A stretch of 64,000 nt of DNA. It comes from an uncultured Collinsella sp. (lineage in GTDB: Bacteria; Actinomycetota; Coriobacteriia; Coriobacteriales; Coriobacteriaceae). The notes beneath the pieces are model-generated. The model did not search any database and was not told the origin of the DNA. It saw only the letters and a program-made list of their open reading frames with translations. The position numbers were made by a program, and so were the translations under genes. Location: contig CABUSV010000003.1 of the NCBI GenBank assembly GCA_902494345.1, positions 1 to 64,000 of the forward strand, read 5' to 3'. Below, one piece after another: positions 17,011 through 25,034 of this stretch; positions within the stretch are counted from its first letter, which is position 1, and each line of letters opens with the position of its first letter.

Positions 17011-18858
17011 ATGATGAAAAATCGACATCTGAGTTTAATCAGCGTGGTTTGTCTAACATCTATTTGTTTTATCTCTCTTTTATGGCCCGCAATCGCATTT
17101 TCATTAACTGAAGATTGCGTGGCTGAAGGCACTGATGGCTCTTTGGTTCAATCGGGTCAGGAAGCATTTGGGACATCAGGTAGCGATCGTTTGACTTTGG
17201 ATTCCGATAATTTCAAAGCATCGATCGATTCGTCGATATATGAATATACTGGCGATGTGATTACTCCTGATGTCTCTGTTTTGACTGCCAGCGGTTCTGT
17301 GCTAGCAAGCGGAATCGATTATGAAGTCACGTATTCAGATAATGTTGCCCCTGGCTGCGCCACTATAAGAGTGAATGGGCTAGGGAATTACGCCGGCGTT
17401 ACCTCTCAACTGTCGTTCCAGATCGTTCGTTCCTCTGATAATAACATCGCTCTTCCTGGTTCTTGGGCCTACCAAAACGGTAAATGGTGGTGGAGATATG
17501 AGGCTGGTGGTTGGCCGTCAAACTGTTTTCTGTCCATTAGAGGGGCGGAGTATTATTTTGATTCCGAAGGTTATGCAGCTACTGGCTGGAAATACTTGAA
17601 CGATGGCTGGCATTTATTTTCTAACTCCTGTGCACATTTGAAGGGATGGGCTGCCACCGGTGGGCGCTGGTTCTACCTTGACGAGACATCGGGTTCAATG
17701 AAGACCGGCTGGGTTTTAATTGATGATAGCTGGTACTATTTGGACAGTTCGGGCGCTATGCAGACCGGGTGGTTACTCCTTGGCAATACTTGGTACTGGC
17801 TTGAGCCTTCTGGATTAATGGCTACGGGCTTTAGGCTTGTTAACGGCTCTTTGTATCATTTTTCCGAATCCGGTTCTATGAGCTCCGGTTGGTTTATTAA
17901 CGATGGGGCATGGTATTGCTCCAACGCATCGGGAGAGATTCGTACCGGGTGGTTTTACAATGGTTCTAGCTGGTATTTGCTAGACCCCAATAATAATGGC
18001 GCCATGCTGGAAGGATTTCAAACTGTAAATGGCTCCATTTATTATTTGGATCCGGATAGCGGCGGTGCATTAAAGTGCAACACTTGGGTCTTCTCACAAG
18101 ATGAAAACGTATATTATGCGTGCAGCAGTGGTGCGATTGTGCTTTCGGGCGTCAAGGACGGCGCGGGTGGAATTAAGCTCAGGGATCCCGAGGGAAAGCC
18201 TGTCGCTGGCTGGTATTGGTCCTCAGCTGCACAGGTGTGGTTTTACACAGACTCAGATGGGGTTCTGCAGCGCGGTTGGCGATTCATTGACGGTAGGTGG
18301 TATCACCTCGACAACGAATCCGGAGCCATGAATACTGGCTGGTTCCTCGATGATGATGGAACGTGGTACTACCTTATGTCTTCTGGACAAATGGTAAATG
18401 GCTGGAACAGAATTGGAGACTCCGAGTATTTCTTTAATGCCTCAGGTGCTTGGATGGAGCCTGAGCACTCCGCGCGCGCCTCCTTGCAGTCCCAGATCGT
18501 TAATCGTTGCCATAGCGTTCCTTCTCCTGGGGCGGGACTGTGCTCGGAGTGGGTTAGCCATGTGTTTTACCCCGTGCTGGGGTCATATCCCAACGGCGAC
18601 GCATGCGACATGTTCTGGAATTGGTGTTACAGCCGAGATATATCTCAGCTTAAAGTTGGAATGATCGTTGCGGTCCCTACGCATACTCATACAAGTGCTG
18701 GTGCCCGCTGGGGCCATATTGCTATTTATATCGGAAACGGTATGGTTATGGATAACATCGGTTACATCAGGACAACATCACTTGCTTGGTGGCTGAACTA
18801 CTACCACACTACCGCTATACCACAGTGGGGCTGGGTTTTAAATACGCCTTTGGAATGA
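17011..18858 (+). CDS. Choline-binding-repeat protein with Ig-like module and C-terminal NlpC/CHAP-like domain
   Basis: 615 residues. A signal peptide (MMKNRHLSL..., core CLTSICFISLLWPAIAF) is followed by an Ig-like beta module at about residues 70-145 (YTGDVITPDV, DYEVTYSDN, GLGNYAG). GW-type repeats run from about 150 to 485. The last 125 residues form a papain-like fold: Cys in GAGLCSEWVSHVF (codon 18541-18543) and His in WGHIAIYIGNG (codon 18715-18717), the layout of NlpC/P60 and CHAP hydrolases. It is a secreted wall hydrolase or amidase, docked by its repeats. Choice between NlpC/P60 and CHAP is open. It stands alone between two hairpins. Confidence 0.82.
   Translation: MMKNRHLSLISVVCLTSICFISLLWPAIAFSLTEDCVAEGTDGSLVQSGQEAFGTSGSDRLTLDSDNFKASIDSSIYEYTGDVITPDVSVLTASGSVLASGIDYEVTYSDNVAPGCATIRVNGLGNYAGVTSQLSFQIVRSSDNNIALPGSWAYQNGKWWWRYEAGGWPSNCFLSIRGAEYYFDSEGYAATGWKYLNDGWHLFSNSCAHLKGWAATGGRWFYLDETSGSMKTGWVLIDDSWYYLDSSGAMQTGWLLLGNTWYWLEPSGLMATGFRLVNGSLYHFSESGSMSSGWFINDGAWYCSNASGEIRTGWFYNGSSWYLLDPNNNGAMLEGFQTVNGSIYYLDPDSGGALKCNTWVFSQDENVYYACSSGAIVLSGVKDGAGGIKLRDPEGKPVAGWYWSSAAQVWFYTDSDGVLQRGWRFIDGRWYHLDNESGAMNTGWFLDDDGTWYYLMSSGQMVNGWNRIGDSEYFFNASGAWMEPEHSARASLQSQIVNRCHSVPSPGAGLCSEWVSHVFYPVLGSYPNGDACDMFWNWCYSRDISQLKVGMIVAVPTHTHTSAGARWGHIAIYIGNGMVMDNIGYIRTTSLAWWLNYYHTTAIPQWGWVLNTPLE
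17470..18465 (+). repeat. Choline-binding-type repeat array 4
   Basis: In-frame GW units (WYYLDSSGAMQTGW, WFYNGSSWYLLD and similar) lie between the Ig-like module and the catalytic domain. The first units are divergent (KWWWRYEAGG). Confidence 0.8.
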
Positions 18859-18957
18859 TGCGGATTCTGGCCAGCATGCGGAATCAACGCCTGCTTGTGT
18901 ATCGAATCACAAACGCTTCTTAACTGTATATCATGTATGGAATGCAATTATTCATAG

Positions 18958-18991
18958 TAAGGGAATCGAGGGTTGACCCTCGATTCCCTTA
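18958..18991. terminator. Bidirectional terminator hairpin
   Basis: A perfect 15-bp stem with TTGA loop (arm TAAGGGAATCGAGGG) lies in the 191-bp gap between the convergent repeat-protein gene 4 and the 861-residue glycosyltransferase. A/T-rich sequence flanks both sides, without a long T-run. Confidence 0.7.
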
Positions 18992-19049
18992 TCTATTAGT
19001 CGCATTTTAATAAGGCTAAAATTAGAAAGCGCAGAATTAAGCTAACACT

Positions 19050-21635
19050 TTATAAATGATAGTAGCGATTTCCGGGTTCTCCCACGCTGAAATTTGGGTT
19101 AATGTACGGATCGCCTTCGACATAGTATTTTGCCCAGCGATAATTCATGTATGCGACTTCTTTGTGGAACCGAATCTGCTTTTCCGTATTGTTTTCAACG
19201 CCTCTAGAAATCGACTCGTAGTGATAGAGCTCGACTTCGGGCGTGTATACGATCAGGTCGTTAATCTCGCGTAGCTTTAAGCAAAAGTCAACATCATTAA
19301 ATGCAACTTGAAGCTCTTCGGTGAAACCTCCGACTTTCTCATATTCGCTACGCTTGGTCATTATGCAAGCTGCAGTGACAGCGCTGAAGTCTTGTTGCGC
19401 ATCGTTGAGTGCAAAGTAGCCCCAATTATTCCTTGGCATGCTCTGGCAAAGATGTCCCGCCACGCCGCCAGTGACGCATAGGCCCGCGTGCTGAATGGTG
19501 TTGTCGGGATAGTAGAGTTTTGCACCGACTGCGCCAACATCCTCACGTGCGCAGATGCCAAGCATGGTCTCGATCCAATTGGGCGTAATTACCTCAGTAT
19601 CGTTATTCAATAGCAAGAGATAGTCGCCCTTGGCGTGAGCAACGCCAAAGTTCATGAGCTTGGAGAAATTGAATTCGTGTTCCCAAGTTACAAGACGAAC
19701 GATGTCAGGATATTTTGCTTGCAACTTATCGTAATAATCGAACGTCACCTTTTCTGTGCTGTTGTTTTCGATTATGACGAGCTCGTAATTGTCGTACGTT
19801 GATTTCTCAACAATTGATGTAATGCAGTTGTTCAGAATGTCGGCGTGGTCTTTAGTCGGGATGATAATTGACACGAGTGGGTGGGAATCTGGCACAGCGT
19901 AGGTTACTTTATATGTAAAGGGACGACGCGCTTGTTCGACCTTCGCATTGAGCCCAAGCCTGTCCAAATGACTCTGGACCGCTTTGATACCTGCGATAGT
20001 GGCATACGGCTTGCTATCGGCATTTGCTGCGGTGGAGGTCTCGCTTAGGCGCCAGTGGTATAGAACCTTCGCAACATGATGAACTTTCCTTGCCTTTTCC
20101 ACGGCGCGGAGAGTCAGATTATGATCCTGTGCTCCATCGAACTCTTTTGTGTTCGGCTCTAGAGTGTCTAGCAGGGACTTACGGATGGTAAGCATGTGGC
20201 AGATATAGTTATTGTTTCTGAGCAGATCGATATTGAAATCCGGCTTAAAGAACGGCTGCGCTAACTTTCCATCGGGCATGAGTTTATCTTCATCACAATA
20301 AAGAAGATCGACGTCATTATTGTTTTCAATTGCCTCGGCATATGAGAACAACAAGTCCGGTTCAAGAATGTCGTCATGGTCAAAGAAGCTAACGAAATCG
20401 CCCGAAGCTACGGCAACGCCTGCGTTTGTGTTTTCGGAAATACCCTTATTTTCGGTAAGATTAATTGACTTAATTCTGTTGTCGCGGGCTGTTTCCTGCT
20501 CAACGCGAGCCTTTAGTTCCTGATTGTCAGGGCTTGCATTAACTAGGAGGAGCTCCCAGTTTGCATAAGACTGGTTTTTTACGGATTCGACCATATCGTT
20601 AAAAAACGAAATCGGCGTGTTGTAAAGAGGGACAATGATGCTGAATTTCGGAGCGCTATTGAAGACGATTTTTCTCTGCTTCTCCAGTGCGCCAATGGTT
20701 GCCTTATGCTCTGTAAACCATTCGGGGTATTCAGGGTCAAACTGCGCATGGGTAAAGAGGAAGTTGGTCTCCTCAAGAAGCAAGCCTAATTTATCAGGCG
20801 TTAAGCAGTCAAATGCACTGAATGATGGGTGATTTTGATCGTCAATAATAAAATAGTAACGATCAAACGCCTTTGGCATGCGGATCGAGAGCTGCGTTTC
20901 AAGTTGCTTTTTCTCGGATGTAAATCCAACGCTCGTTACATTTGAACCGAAATTGACTATGCTCAGCCCAACCTCATTGAGGAACCGGTCGAGGCAGCGA
21001 AGTTTGATTTGCGAGTCATTGCGGTACGGTGTTCTAACCGTGCACCTCAGGATATACTCGTTTGAATCTTCGATGCACTGCCAAAAATCAATCGTCGCCA
21101 TCTCAAACTCTGAAACGTCATCGTAATTTCGGAGTTTGCTGCACATGTCAGGTTTAATTTTGTAGTTAAGACGCGACTCCCATTTGATGTTCTTGCAATT
21201 GAGCGAAAGGGAGTCGCTGCTCAGGTTGCAACCGTCTTTGCCGATTTCGTTAAACTCAATTTTAATGGCTCGGGTATCGGGGTCGGGGATTACAAGAACG
21301 TATGAGTTCGATTCGCCGTTATTGTCCTTGAATTTTAGAAGAGACAAAGGTAAGCGGCGGTCGTCATCCGTTGCCGCTTGAGCTTTTATGCTGGAGCCTT
21401 CATGGATGCCTTCTATTTTAAGTTGCTGGTAGATTTTCCAGTTTCCTCTGCATACTCCGGTTGTTTCGACTCGCATTGTTTGCCTTTCGTTTGTTGGACA
21501 CTGCTCATTGTACTTATTCACTTCATGTCTCGCTATAAATGCAGAGAGGAGTTCCGTGATTTCTGGCATTCTTAGATGTGTCGCTATGAGTTCGTCAGAC
21601 GCTCCGTTCCGCTGTGTTAACATCGAAGAGGACAT
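19050..21635 (-). CDS. Large tandem GT2 glycosyltransferase
   Basis: 861 residues (from ATG 21635). An N-terminal region of about 330 residues has no recognised signature. A first GT-A domain follows (FSIIVPLYNTP, ENKGISENTNAG, FFDHDDILEPD), then a second near residue 600 (VSIIIPTKDH, YELVIIENNS, LLLLNNDTEVI, then the FNDVDFCLKL acceptor motif). Two-domain enzymes of this type build rhamnan or other surface polymers. It is monocistronic and opposes the other cluster genes. ATG 21635 lacks a ribosome site; ATG at residue 54 has AAAGG 6 nt upstream and could be the true start, removing a charged leader. Confidence 0.85.
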   Translation of the reverse strand: MSSSMLTQRNGASDELIATHLRMPEITELLSAFIARHEVNKYNEQCPTNERQTMRVETTGVCRGNWKIYQQLKIEGIHEGSSIKAQAATDDDRRLPLSLLKFKDNNGESNSYVLVIPDPDTRAIKIEFNEIGKDGCNLSSDSLSLNCKNIKWESRLNYKIKPDMCSKLRNYDDVSEFEMATIDFWQCIEDSNEYILRCTVRTPYRNDSQIKLRCLDRFLNEVGLSIVNFGSNVTSVGFTSEKKQLETQLSIRMPKAFDRYYFIIDDQNHPSFSAFDCLTPDKLGLLLEETNFLFTHAQFDPEYPEWFTEHKATIGALEKQRKIVFNSAPKFSIIVPLYNTPISFFNDMVESVKNQSYANWELLLVNASPDNQELKARVEQETARDNRIKSINLTENKGISENTNAGVAVASGDFVSFFDHDDILEPDLLFSYAEAIENNNDVDLLYCDEDKLMPDGKLAQPFFKPDFNIDLLRNNNYICHMLTIRKSLLDTLEPNTKEFDGAQDHNLTLRAVEKARKVHHVAKVLYHWRLSETSTAANADSKPYATIAGIKAVQSHLDRLGLNAKVEQARRPFTYKVTYAVPDSHPLVSIIIPTKDHADILNNCITSIVEKSTYDNYELVIIENNSTEKVTFDYYDKLQAKYPDIVRLVTWEHEFNFSKLMNFGVAHAKGDYLLLLNNDTEVITPNWIETMLGICAREDVGAVGAKLYYPDNTIQHAGLCVTGGVAGHLCQSMPRNNWGYFALNDAQQDFSAVTAACIMTKRSEYEKVGGFTEELQVAFNDVDFCLKLREINDLIVYTPEVELYHYESISRGVENNTEKQIRFHKEVAYMNYRWAKYYVEGDPYINPNFSVGEPGNRYYHL

Positions 21636-21745
21636 CTACGTACATCACGCTTTCTGTCGCTGTTGAGGTTCAGGTTATTGTCCTCGCGGCGCTCTGCTTC
21701 CTAGTCGTTGCTCATTTCGGGTCCATTGACTTCAAGGGGGTTATT

Positions 21746-21817
21746 ATGAAAGTTGTCTTGTTTGTTGGAGGGGTTGCAAGGGTCCTAGGCGGGGGCTGCG
21801 CCCAACGAACGGATTGA
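21746..21817 (+). pseudogene. Truncated ORF at island edge
   Basis: ATG 21746 has AAGGGGG 5 nt upstream and encodes MKVVLFVGGVARVLGGG before running into GC-rich sequence and a stop. The start resembles N-termini of glycosyltransferases or nucleotidyltransferases, but 23 residues are too few to name it. It looks like the head of a gene cut by a recombination junction near 21785. Confidence 0.35.
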
Positions 21818-21840
21818 CGTGACGTGCGAGGTGTGTCCTA

Positions 21841-21873
21841 GGCCCGGGGGTTCGAATCCCCCGGCCCCCTCCG
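21841..21873 (+). other. tRNA T-arm-like hairpin, possible attachment-site remnant
   Basis: CCGGGGG-TTCGAAT-CCCCCGG is a perfect T-stem/loop with the canonical TTCGAAT loop, followed by GGCCCCCTCCG, which looks like an acceptor 3' strand. A GGGGGCT at 21791 could pair with it, but no D-arm or anticodon arm folds in between and there is no CCA. It is therefore not a working tRNA as read. It marks the GC junction. Confidence 0.35.
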
Positions 21874-21902
21874 TAAAGAAAGAACCGCCATTGGGGCGAC
21901 CC

Positions 21903-22397
21903 TTATCTCCTGGGGTGGCCGATTCGGCCGCCGCCACTCTTTTCCAGGTCTGCGGACCTGTGTTCGTCCTGGAACGGAAACAGGCTCCTCGCTATCACCC
22001 AGAGTATTCCGATGATCTCGGCGGTCGTCGCGCCCATCCAGGAAATTATCACCTCGGTAGGGATTTCGCGCTGCAGCCACATGAGACGGGCGGTGTACGC
22101 GACGACGAGGGTGTTGCATGCGACCAGCTGCCACTTGACGCACTTGAGCGCGGCCTTTCCGAGTTCGGACCGAAGGTCGTTCTCCGCCTCCATCCTCTTG
22201 ACCACGCTCTCGGCCTGGGCCGCCTTGGCTCGCCGTTCCCGCTCCTCGCTCGAGCATTCGACCCTGACCTCGTCTAAATGGGCGCTTTCGATGGGGAAGA
22301 CGTTTGCTCTCCTTTGTGCCGAACCCATGAGGTCGATTGCCTCTTGTGTCCCTTTTGGTGACCTGCTTCCGCGCTGGTCTGCGCTATCGCAGCCCAA
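21903..22397 (-). CDS. Hypothetical two-TM protein with coiled coil
   Basis: Up to 164 residues (TTG 22397); an internal ATG at 22328 preceded by AGAGG is an alternative start. A charged, helical stretch (SSEERERRAKAAQAES...) precedes two hydrophobic helices (QLVACNTLVVAYTARLMWL and WMGATTAEIIGILWVIA) and a polar tail. No family is recognised. It overlaps the end of the ImmA/IrrE-like fragment, so they were probably one unit. Confidence 0.5.
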   Translation of the reverse strand: MGCDSADQRGSRSPKGTQEAIDLMGSAQRRANVFPIESAHLDEVRVECSSEERERRAKAAQAESVVKRMEAENDLRSELGKAALKCVKWQLVACNTLVVAYTARLMWLQREIPTEVIISWMGATTAEIIGILWVIARSLFPFQDEHRSADLEKSGGGRIGHPRR

Positions 22398-22650
22398 GGT
22401 TTTCCACCCTATGGCCCACGGCGGTTACGGATACGTCGAGTATGTCCGTCATCTCACCGATGCTACAATTGCCCGCCCAGAGTTTCGCTACGACCTGTGC
22501 CGGCATGAGGAGCGCGGCGGCAAACGAGTTCGCCCATATCTCCTCGGGGTCTGTCCCTCGAGACGAGAGGGCGTCCCTTCGCTCAATGACCCCAGCAACC
22601 TCCCCGTCTCCTAGGTTTTGGTACGAGTGGATGTAGAGGCGCTCCGTCAC
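22384..22650 (-). pseudogene. C-terminal fragment of ImmA/IrrE-family metallopeptidase
   Basis: The 88 residues contain the typical distal part of the family: PEEIWANSFAAALLMP followed by a helix-turn-helix-like stretch and SVTAVGHRVENLGL. The zinc-binding HExxH segment that should precede it is missing, because an in-frame TGA lies about 33 nt upstream of the GTG. It is therefore a remnant, or a derived non-catalytic protein. Intact members cleave phage-type repressors to switch mobile elements. Confidence 0.55.
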
Positions 22651-22737
22651 CTCGCACGCCGTTATGTGCCCACCGCCTCATCCAGCTCGTCCGCGACCCT
22701 GTAGTGCGTGTTTGTGTCAATGGCTAACTGAACAGCG

Positions 22738-22761
22738 CATTGGACCAAATATGGTCCAATG
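22738..22761. promoter_or_regulatory. Perfect 24-nt operator-like palindrome
   Basis: CATTGGACCA-AATA-TGGTCCAATG has two 10-bp arms. It lies upstream of the leftward ImmA/IrrE remnant and 149 nt before rmlA. No T-tract follows in either direction, which favours a repressor site over a terminator. Confidence 0.5.
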
Positions 22762-22909
22762 GTTGGAGTCTTGTGGTCCGTAAGGACGTGAACCAAAGAG
22801 GCTGCATGCTTGGCTCTCTCCGTCCTTCTTTTGTGCAGTTCTGCAACCTAGGTTCGGCCTCGCGTATACTTATATCATCTGTGTACACCCAACTCTGGAG
22901 GTCCAACCT

Positions 22910-23809
22910 ATGAAAGGCATCATCCTCGCGGGTGGCTCGGGCACGCGTCTGTACCCGCTCACGCTCGTCACCAGCAAGCAGTTGCTGCCGGTCTACGACA
23001 AGCCCATGATCTACTACCCGCTTAGCACCCTCATGCTGGCGGGCATCCGGGATATCCTGGTCATCTCCACGCCGACGGACCTGCCCAACTTCGAGCGCCT
23101 GCTCGGGGACGGCTCGCGCTACGGCGTGAACCTCTCCTACGCAGAGCAGCCCAGCCCGGACGGCCTGGCGCAGGCCTTCACCATCGGCGAGGAGTTCATC
23201 GCCGGCGAGCCGTGCGCCCTGGTGCTCGGCGACAACATCTTCTACGGCAACGGCCTGTCGCGCCACCTGACGCGCGCCGTCCAGAACGCCGAGTCGGGCC
23301 GCGCCACGGTCTTCGGCTACCACGTGGACGACCCCGAGCGCTTCGGCGTCGTCGAGTTCGACGGCGAGGGGAGGGCCGTCTCCATCGAGGAGAAGCCAGC
23401 CGAGCCCAAGAGCTCCTACGCCGTCACCGGCCTGTACTTCTACCCTGGCGACGTCGCCGCCAAGGCGCATAGGGTGCAGCCCTCGGCCCGCGGCGAGCTC
23501 GAGATCACCACGCTCAACCAGATGTACCTGGAGGAGGGGACGCTGTCCGTGGTCACCCTCGGCCGCGGCTACGCGTGGCTGGACACCGGCACCATGGAGA
23601 GCCTGCACGAGGCCGCGGAGTTCGTCCGCGCCGTGGAGCACTCCCAGGACCTTCCCGTGTCCGTCCCCGAGGAGATCGCCTGGGAGAACGGCTGGATCAC
23701 CACCGCCGAGCTCGAGGAGGCCGCCAAGGCCTACGGCAAGTCGGTCTACGGGCAGCACCTGAAGAAGGTCGCCGCCGGCGAGATCGTCAACAGCCCGCGC
23801 GAGTACTAG
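22910..23809 (+). CDS. rmlA: Glucose-1-phosphate thymidylyltransferase
   Basis: 299 residues, the usual length of RmlA. It has the nucleotide-binding GGSGTRLYPLT, the YDKPMIYYPLSTLMLAGI block, LVLGDNIFYG and AWLDTGTMESL. It joins dTTP and glucose-1-phosphate to dTDP-glucose, the first step to dTDP-L-rhamnose. GGAGG lies 8 nt before the ATG; a possible -10 TATACT is at 22865. It is very GC-rich compared with the cassette that follows. It is separated from rmlB by a terminator and two unrelated low-GC genes. Confidence 0.96.
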   Translation: MKGIILAGGSGTRLYPLTLVTSKQLLPVYDKPMIYYPLSTLMLAGIRDILVISTPTDLPNFERLLGDGSRYGVNLSYAEQPSPDGLAQAFTIGEEFIAGEPCALVLGDNIFYGNGLSRHLTRAVQNAESGRATVFGYHVDDPERFGVVEFDGEGRAVSIEEKPAEPKSSYAVTGLYFYPGDVAAKAHRVQPSARGELEITTLNQMYLEEGTLSVVTLGRGYAWLDTGTMESLHEAAEFVRAVEHSQDLPVSVPEEIAWENGWITTAELEEAAKAYGKSVYGQHLKKVAAGEIVNSPREY

Positions 23810-23828
23810 CGCCAGCTTGTTTTCTTTT

Positions 23829-23858
23829 AGGGGCCACCGTTTATCTGGTGGCCCCTTT
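23829..23858 (+). terminator. rmlA terminator
   Basis: A 10-bp perfect stem AGGGGCCACC / GGTGGCCCCT with an 8-nt loop and TTT tail lies 20 nt after rmlA. It isolates rmlA from the following cassette. Confidence 0.8.
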
Positions 23859-23904
23859 CGTTATGATTACGTTGACCATAAAGACAATATGATTGGGAGT
23901 GGAT

Positions 23905-24342
23905 GTGTTAAGCGTCTACTTTGGCGATATGCCAGAAGCGATTTACAACACAGCGACATATTTCAAAAACTCTTACCGGTCTTCTTGGATTACGAATCCC
24001 TATGCAGTCTCGATAATTAAAGATGTCGATCGATCGGATGTTGTCTCCGAAAACGTCATCGAAAGCCCTGTGCTTGGATCCATCTCTCCACTCCAGCTTT
24101 CTGGTGGCGTGAAAACGCTGCTGCTTATGAGATTTGATCGTAAGCAAATTTTTAACGCTTCTACCTGTGGTGACAACTGTGCCAAGTGGATTCTCGACAT
24201 GGCGAAAGATCGCAAGCTCGTTGTGAATCTCTATCATGTGATGGACTTTGGTCGCGAGGATTTTAAAATTAAAGTCGTGAATAGCGGCCGAATCGTTCAC
24301 AGCATGGCCGAATTGATTCACGAGTCGATTCCGTATCTGTAG
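23905..24342 (+). CDS. DUF4869 protein of accessory two-gene cassette
   Basis: 145 residues starting LSVYFGDMPEAIYNTA, which fits the DUF4869 family N-terminus as I recall it. The GTG at 23905 is chosen because GGGAG lies 5 nt upstream; TTG 23893 is the longer option. No transmembrane or catalytic motif is visible. It is followed 9 nt later by a small P-loop ATPase, and the two look like a functional pair. Both have much lower GC than rmlA and rmlB on either side, so the pair is probably a recent insertion. The function is unknown. Confidence 0.7.
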   Translation: MLSVYFGDMPEAIYNTATYFKNSYRSSWITNPYAVSIIKDVDRSDVVSENVIESPVLGSISPLQLSGGVKTLLLMRFDRKQIFNASTCGDNCAKWILDMAKDRKLVVNLYHVMDFGREDFKIKVVNSGRIVHSMAELIHESIPYL

Positions 24343-24351
24343 GTACTGCTT

Positions 24352-24849
24352 ATGAACGGTTCGCATTTCGTTAAGATTTCCCGCCGCAGGGGAACTAAGT
24401 ACACATTTACCATCAAGCGGAACATCACTATTGTGCGTGGCGATAGCGGCACGGGTAAGACGACACTGTTTGACATGGTCGCAGACTACATGCGAACGGG
24501 CGAGCAGTCGGGTGTTTCCTTGCAATGTGATTGTCCCTGTGTCGCTTTGACCGATTATGATTGGCGAAACCAGCTTTCGTCCGTTCATGACTCGATTGTA
24601 TTTGTCGATGAGGGCTTAAAAGAGATTCATTCTGATGAGTTTGCCCATCATGTGCTGTATTCCTCGAATTATTTCGTGCTGATCTCAAGGGCTGATTTCC
24701 CCAATCTTCCGTATAGCGTGGATGAGATTTACAAGATTAAGACGAGCGGAAAATACCATTCTTTCGTCCCTGTTTATCAAGATCGCGGAAATCATCGTTA
24801 TGCTATTTCCCGATCGGCGCCAAAACAGGACATTACTTACGTGAAATAA
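24352..24849 (+). CDS. Small P-loop ATPase, partner of DUF4869 (C-terminus probably frameshifted)
   Basis: 165 residues with a Walker A GDSGTGKTT at about residue 31 and a Walker B-like SIVFVDE at about residue 85. This is a compact ATPase core without recognised extra domain. The sequence ISRADFPNLPYSVDEIYKI after Walker B is consistent with an ATPase sensor strand. The -1 frame stays open beyond the stop: from 24846 to 24959 it reads ITGDSVFHYDKDC...CTGGNSAKVM, which looks like a natural C-terminus. One base loss or gain at GTGAAATAAC could therefore have shortened the protein by about 37 residues. Role unknown; possible NTP-driven regulator or defence partner of the DUF4869 protein. Confidence 0.65.
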   Translation: MNGSHFVKISRRRGTKYTFTIKRNITIVRGDSGTGKTTLFDMVADYMRTGEQSGVSLQCDCPCVALTDYDWRNQLSSVHDSIVFVDEGLKEIHSDEFAHHVLYSSNYFVLISRADFPNLPYSVDEIYKIKTSGKYHSFVPVYQDRGNHRYAISRSAPKQDITYVK

Positions 24850-24959
24850 CTGGGGATTCGGTTTTTCACTACGACAAAGATTGCATTCCGGAGGCGTTTT
24901 GTACGGGAGGTAATTCTGCGAAGGTTATGGCTCTTATCGCATGCCGAAATGTCCGATAG
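24846..24959 (+). pseudogene. Detached C-terminal extension of the P-loop ATPase in the -1 frame
   Basis: 37 codons open in the -1 frame directly across the ATPase stop, ending TAG at 24957-24959. There is no start or ribosome site of its own. Residues include a Gly/Asn-rich TGGNSAKVM. Confidence 0.35.
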
Positions 24960-25034
24960 TTTTGTTGAATAGTGTCGCGTCGTCACTTCCTGCGGCATAC
25001 TAAAGAAGCTGTACATGCTTCAGATTGGATTTTC

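Larger units (their letters stand above)
296..21790. other. AT-richer surface-polymer island
   Basis: By eye the DNA between about 296 and 21.79 kb is clearly AT-richer, with more A/T third positions than bases 1-290 or the rml genes and everything after 25 kb. Contents are accessory: lic genes, repeat proteins, glycosyltransferases, flippase. The left edge falls inside a repeat gene; the right edge cuts an ORF at 21746-21817. No integrase is present. The edges are visual estimates. Confidence 0.5.

Noticed and set aside
2..18465. Regular repeats that could suggest a CRISPR or minisatellite
   Set aside because: The period follows codons of 20-residue wall-binding units, DNA copies are divergent, and there are no identical direct repeats with unique spacers.
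21791..21873. Full tRNA gene at the junction
   Set aside because: The acceptor and T-arm can pair, but no D-arm or anticodon stem forms and CCA is absent; kept only as a tRNA-like remnant.
22724..23758. A 344-codon minus frame across rmlA
   Set aside because: Shadow of rmlA; no ribosome site and Gly/Leu/Ala/Val-biased composition.
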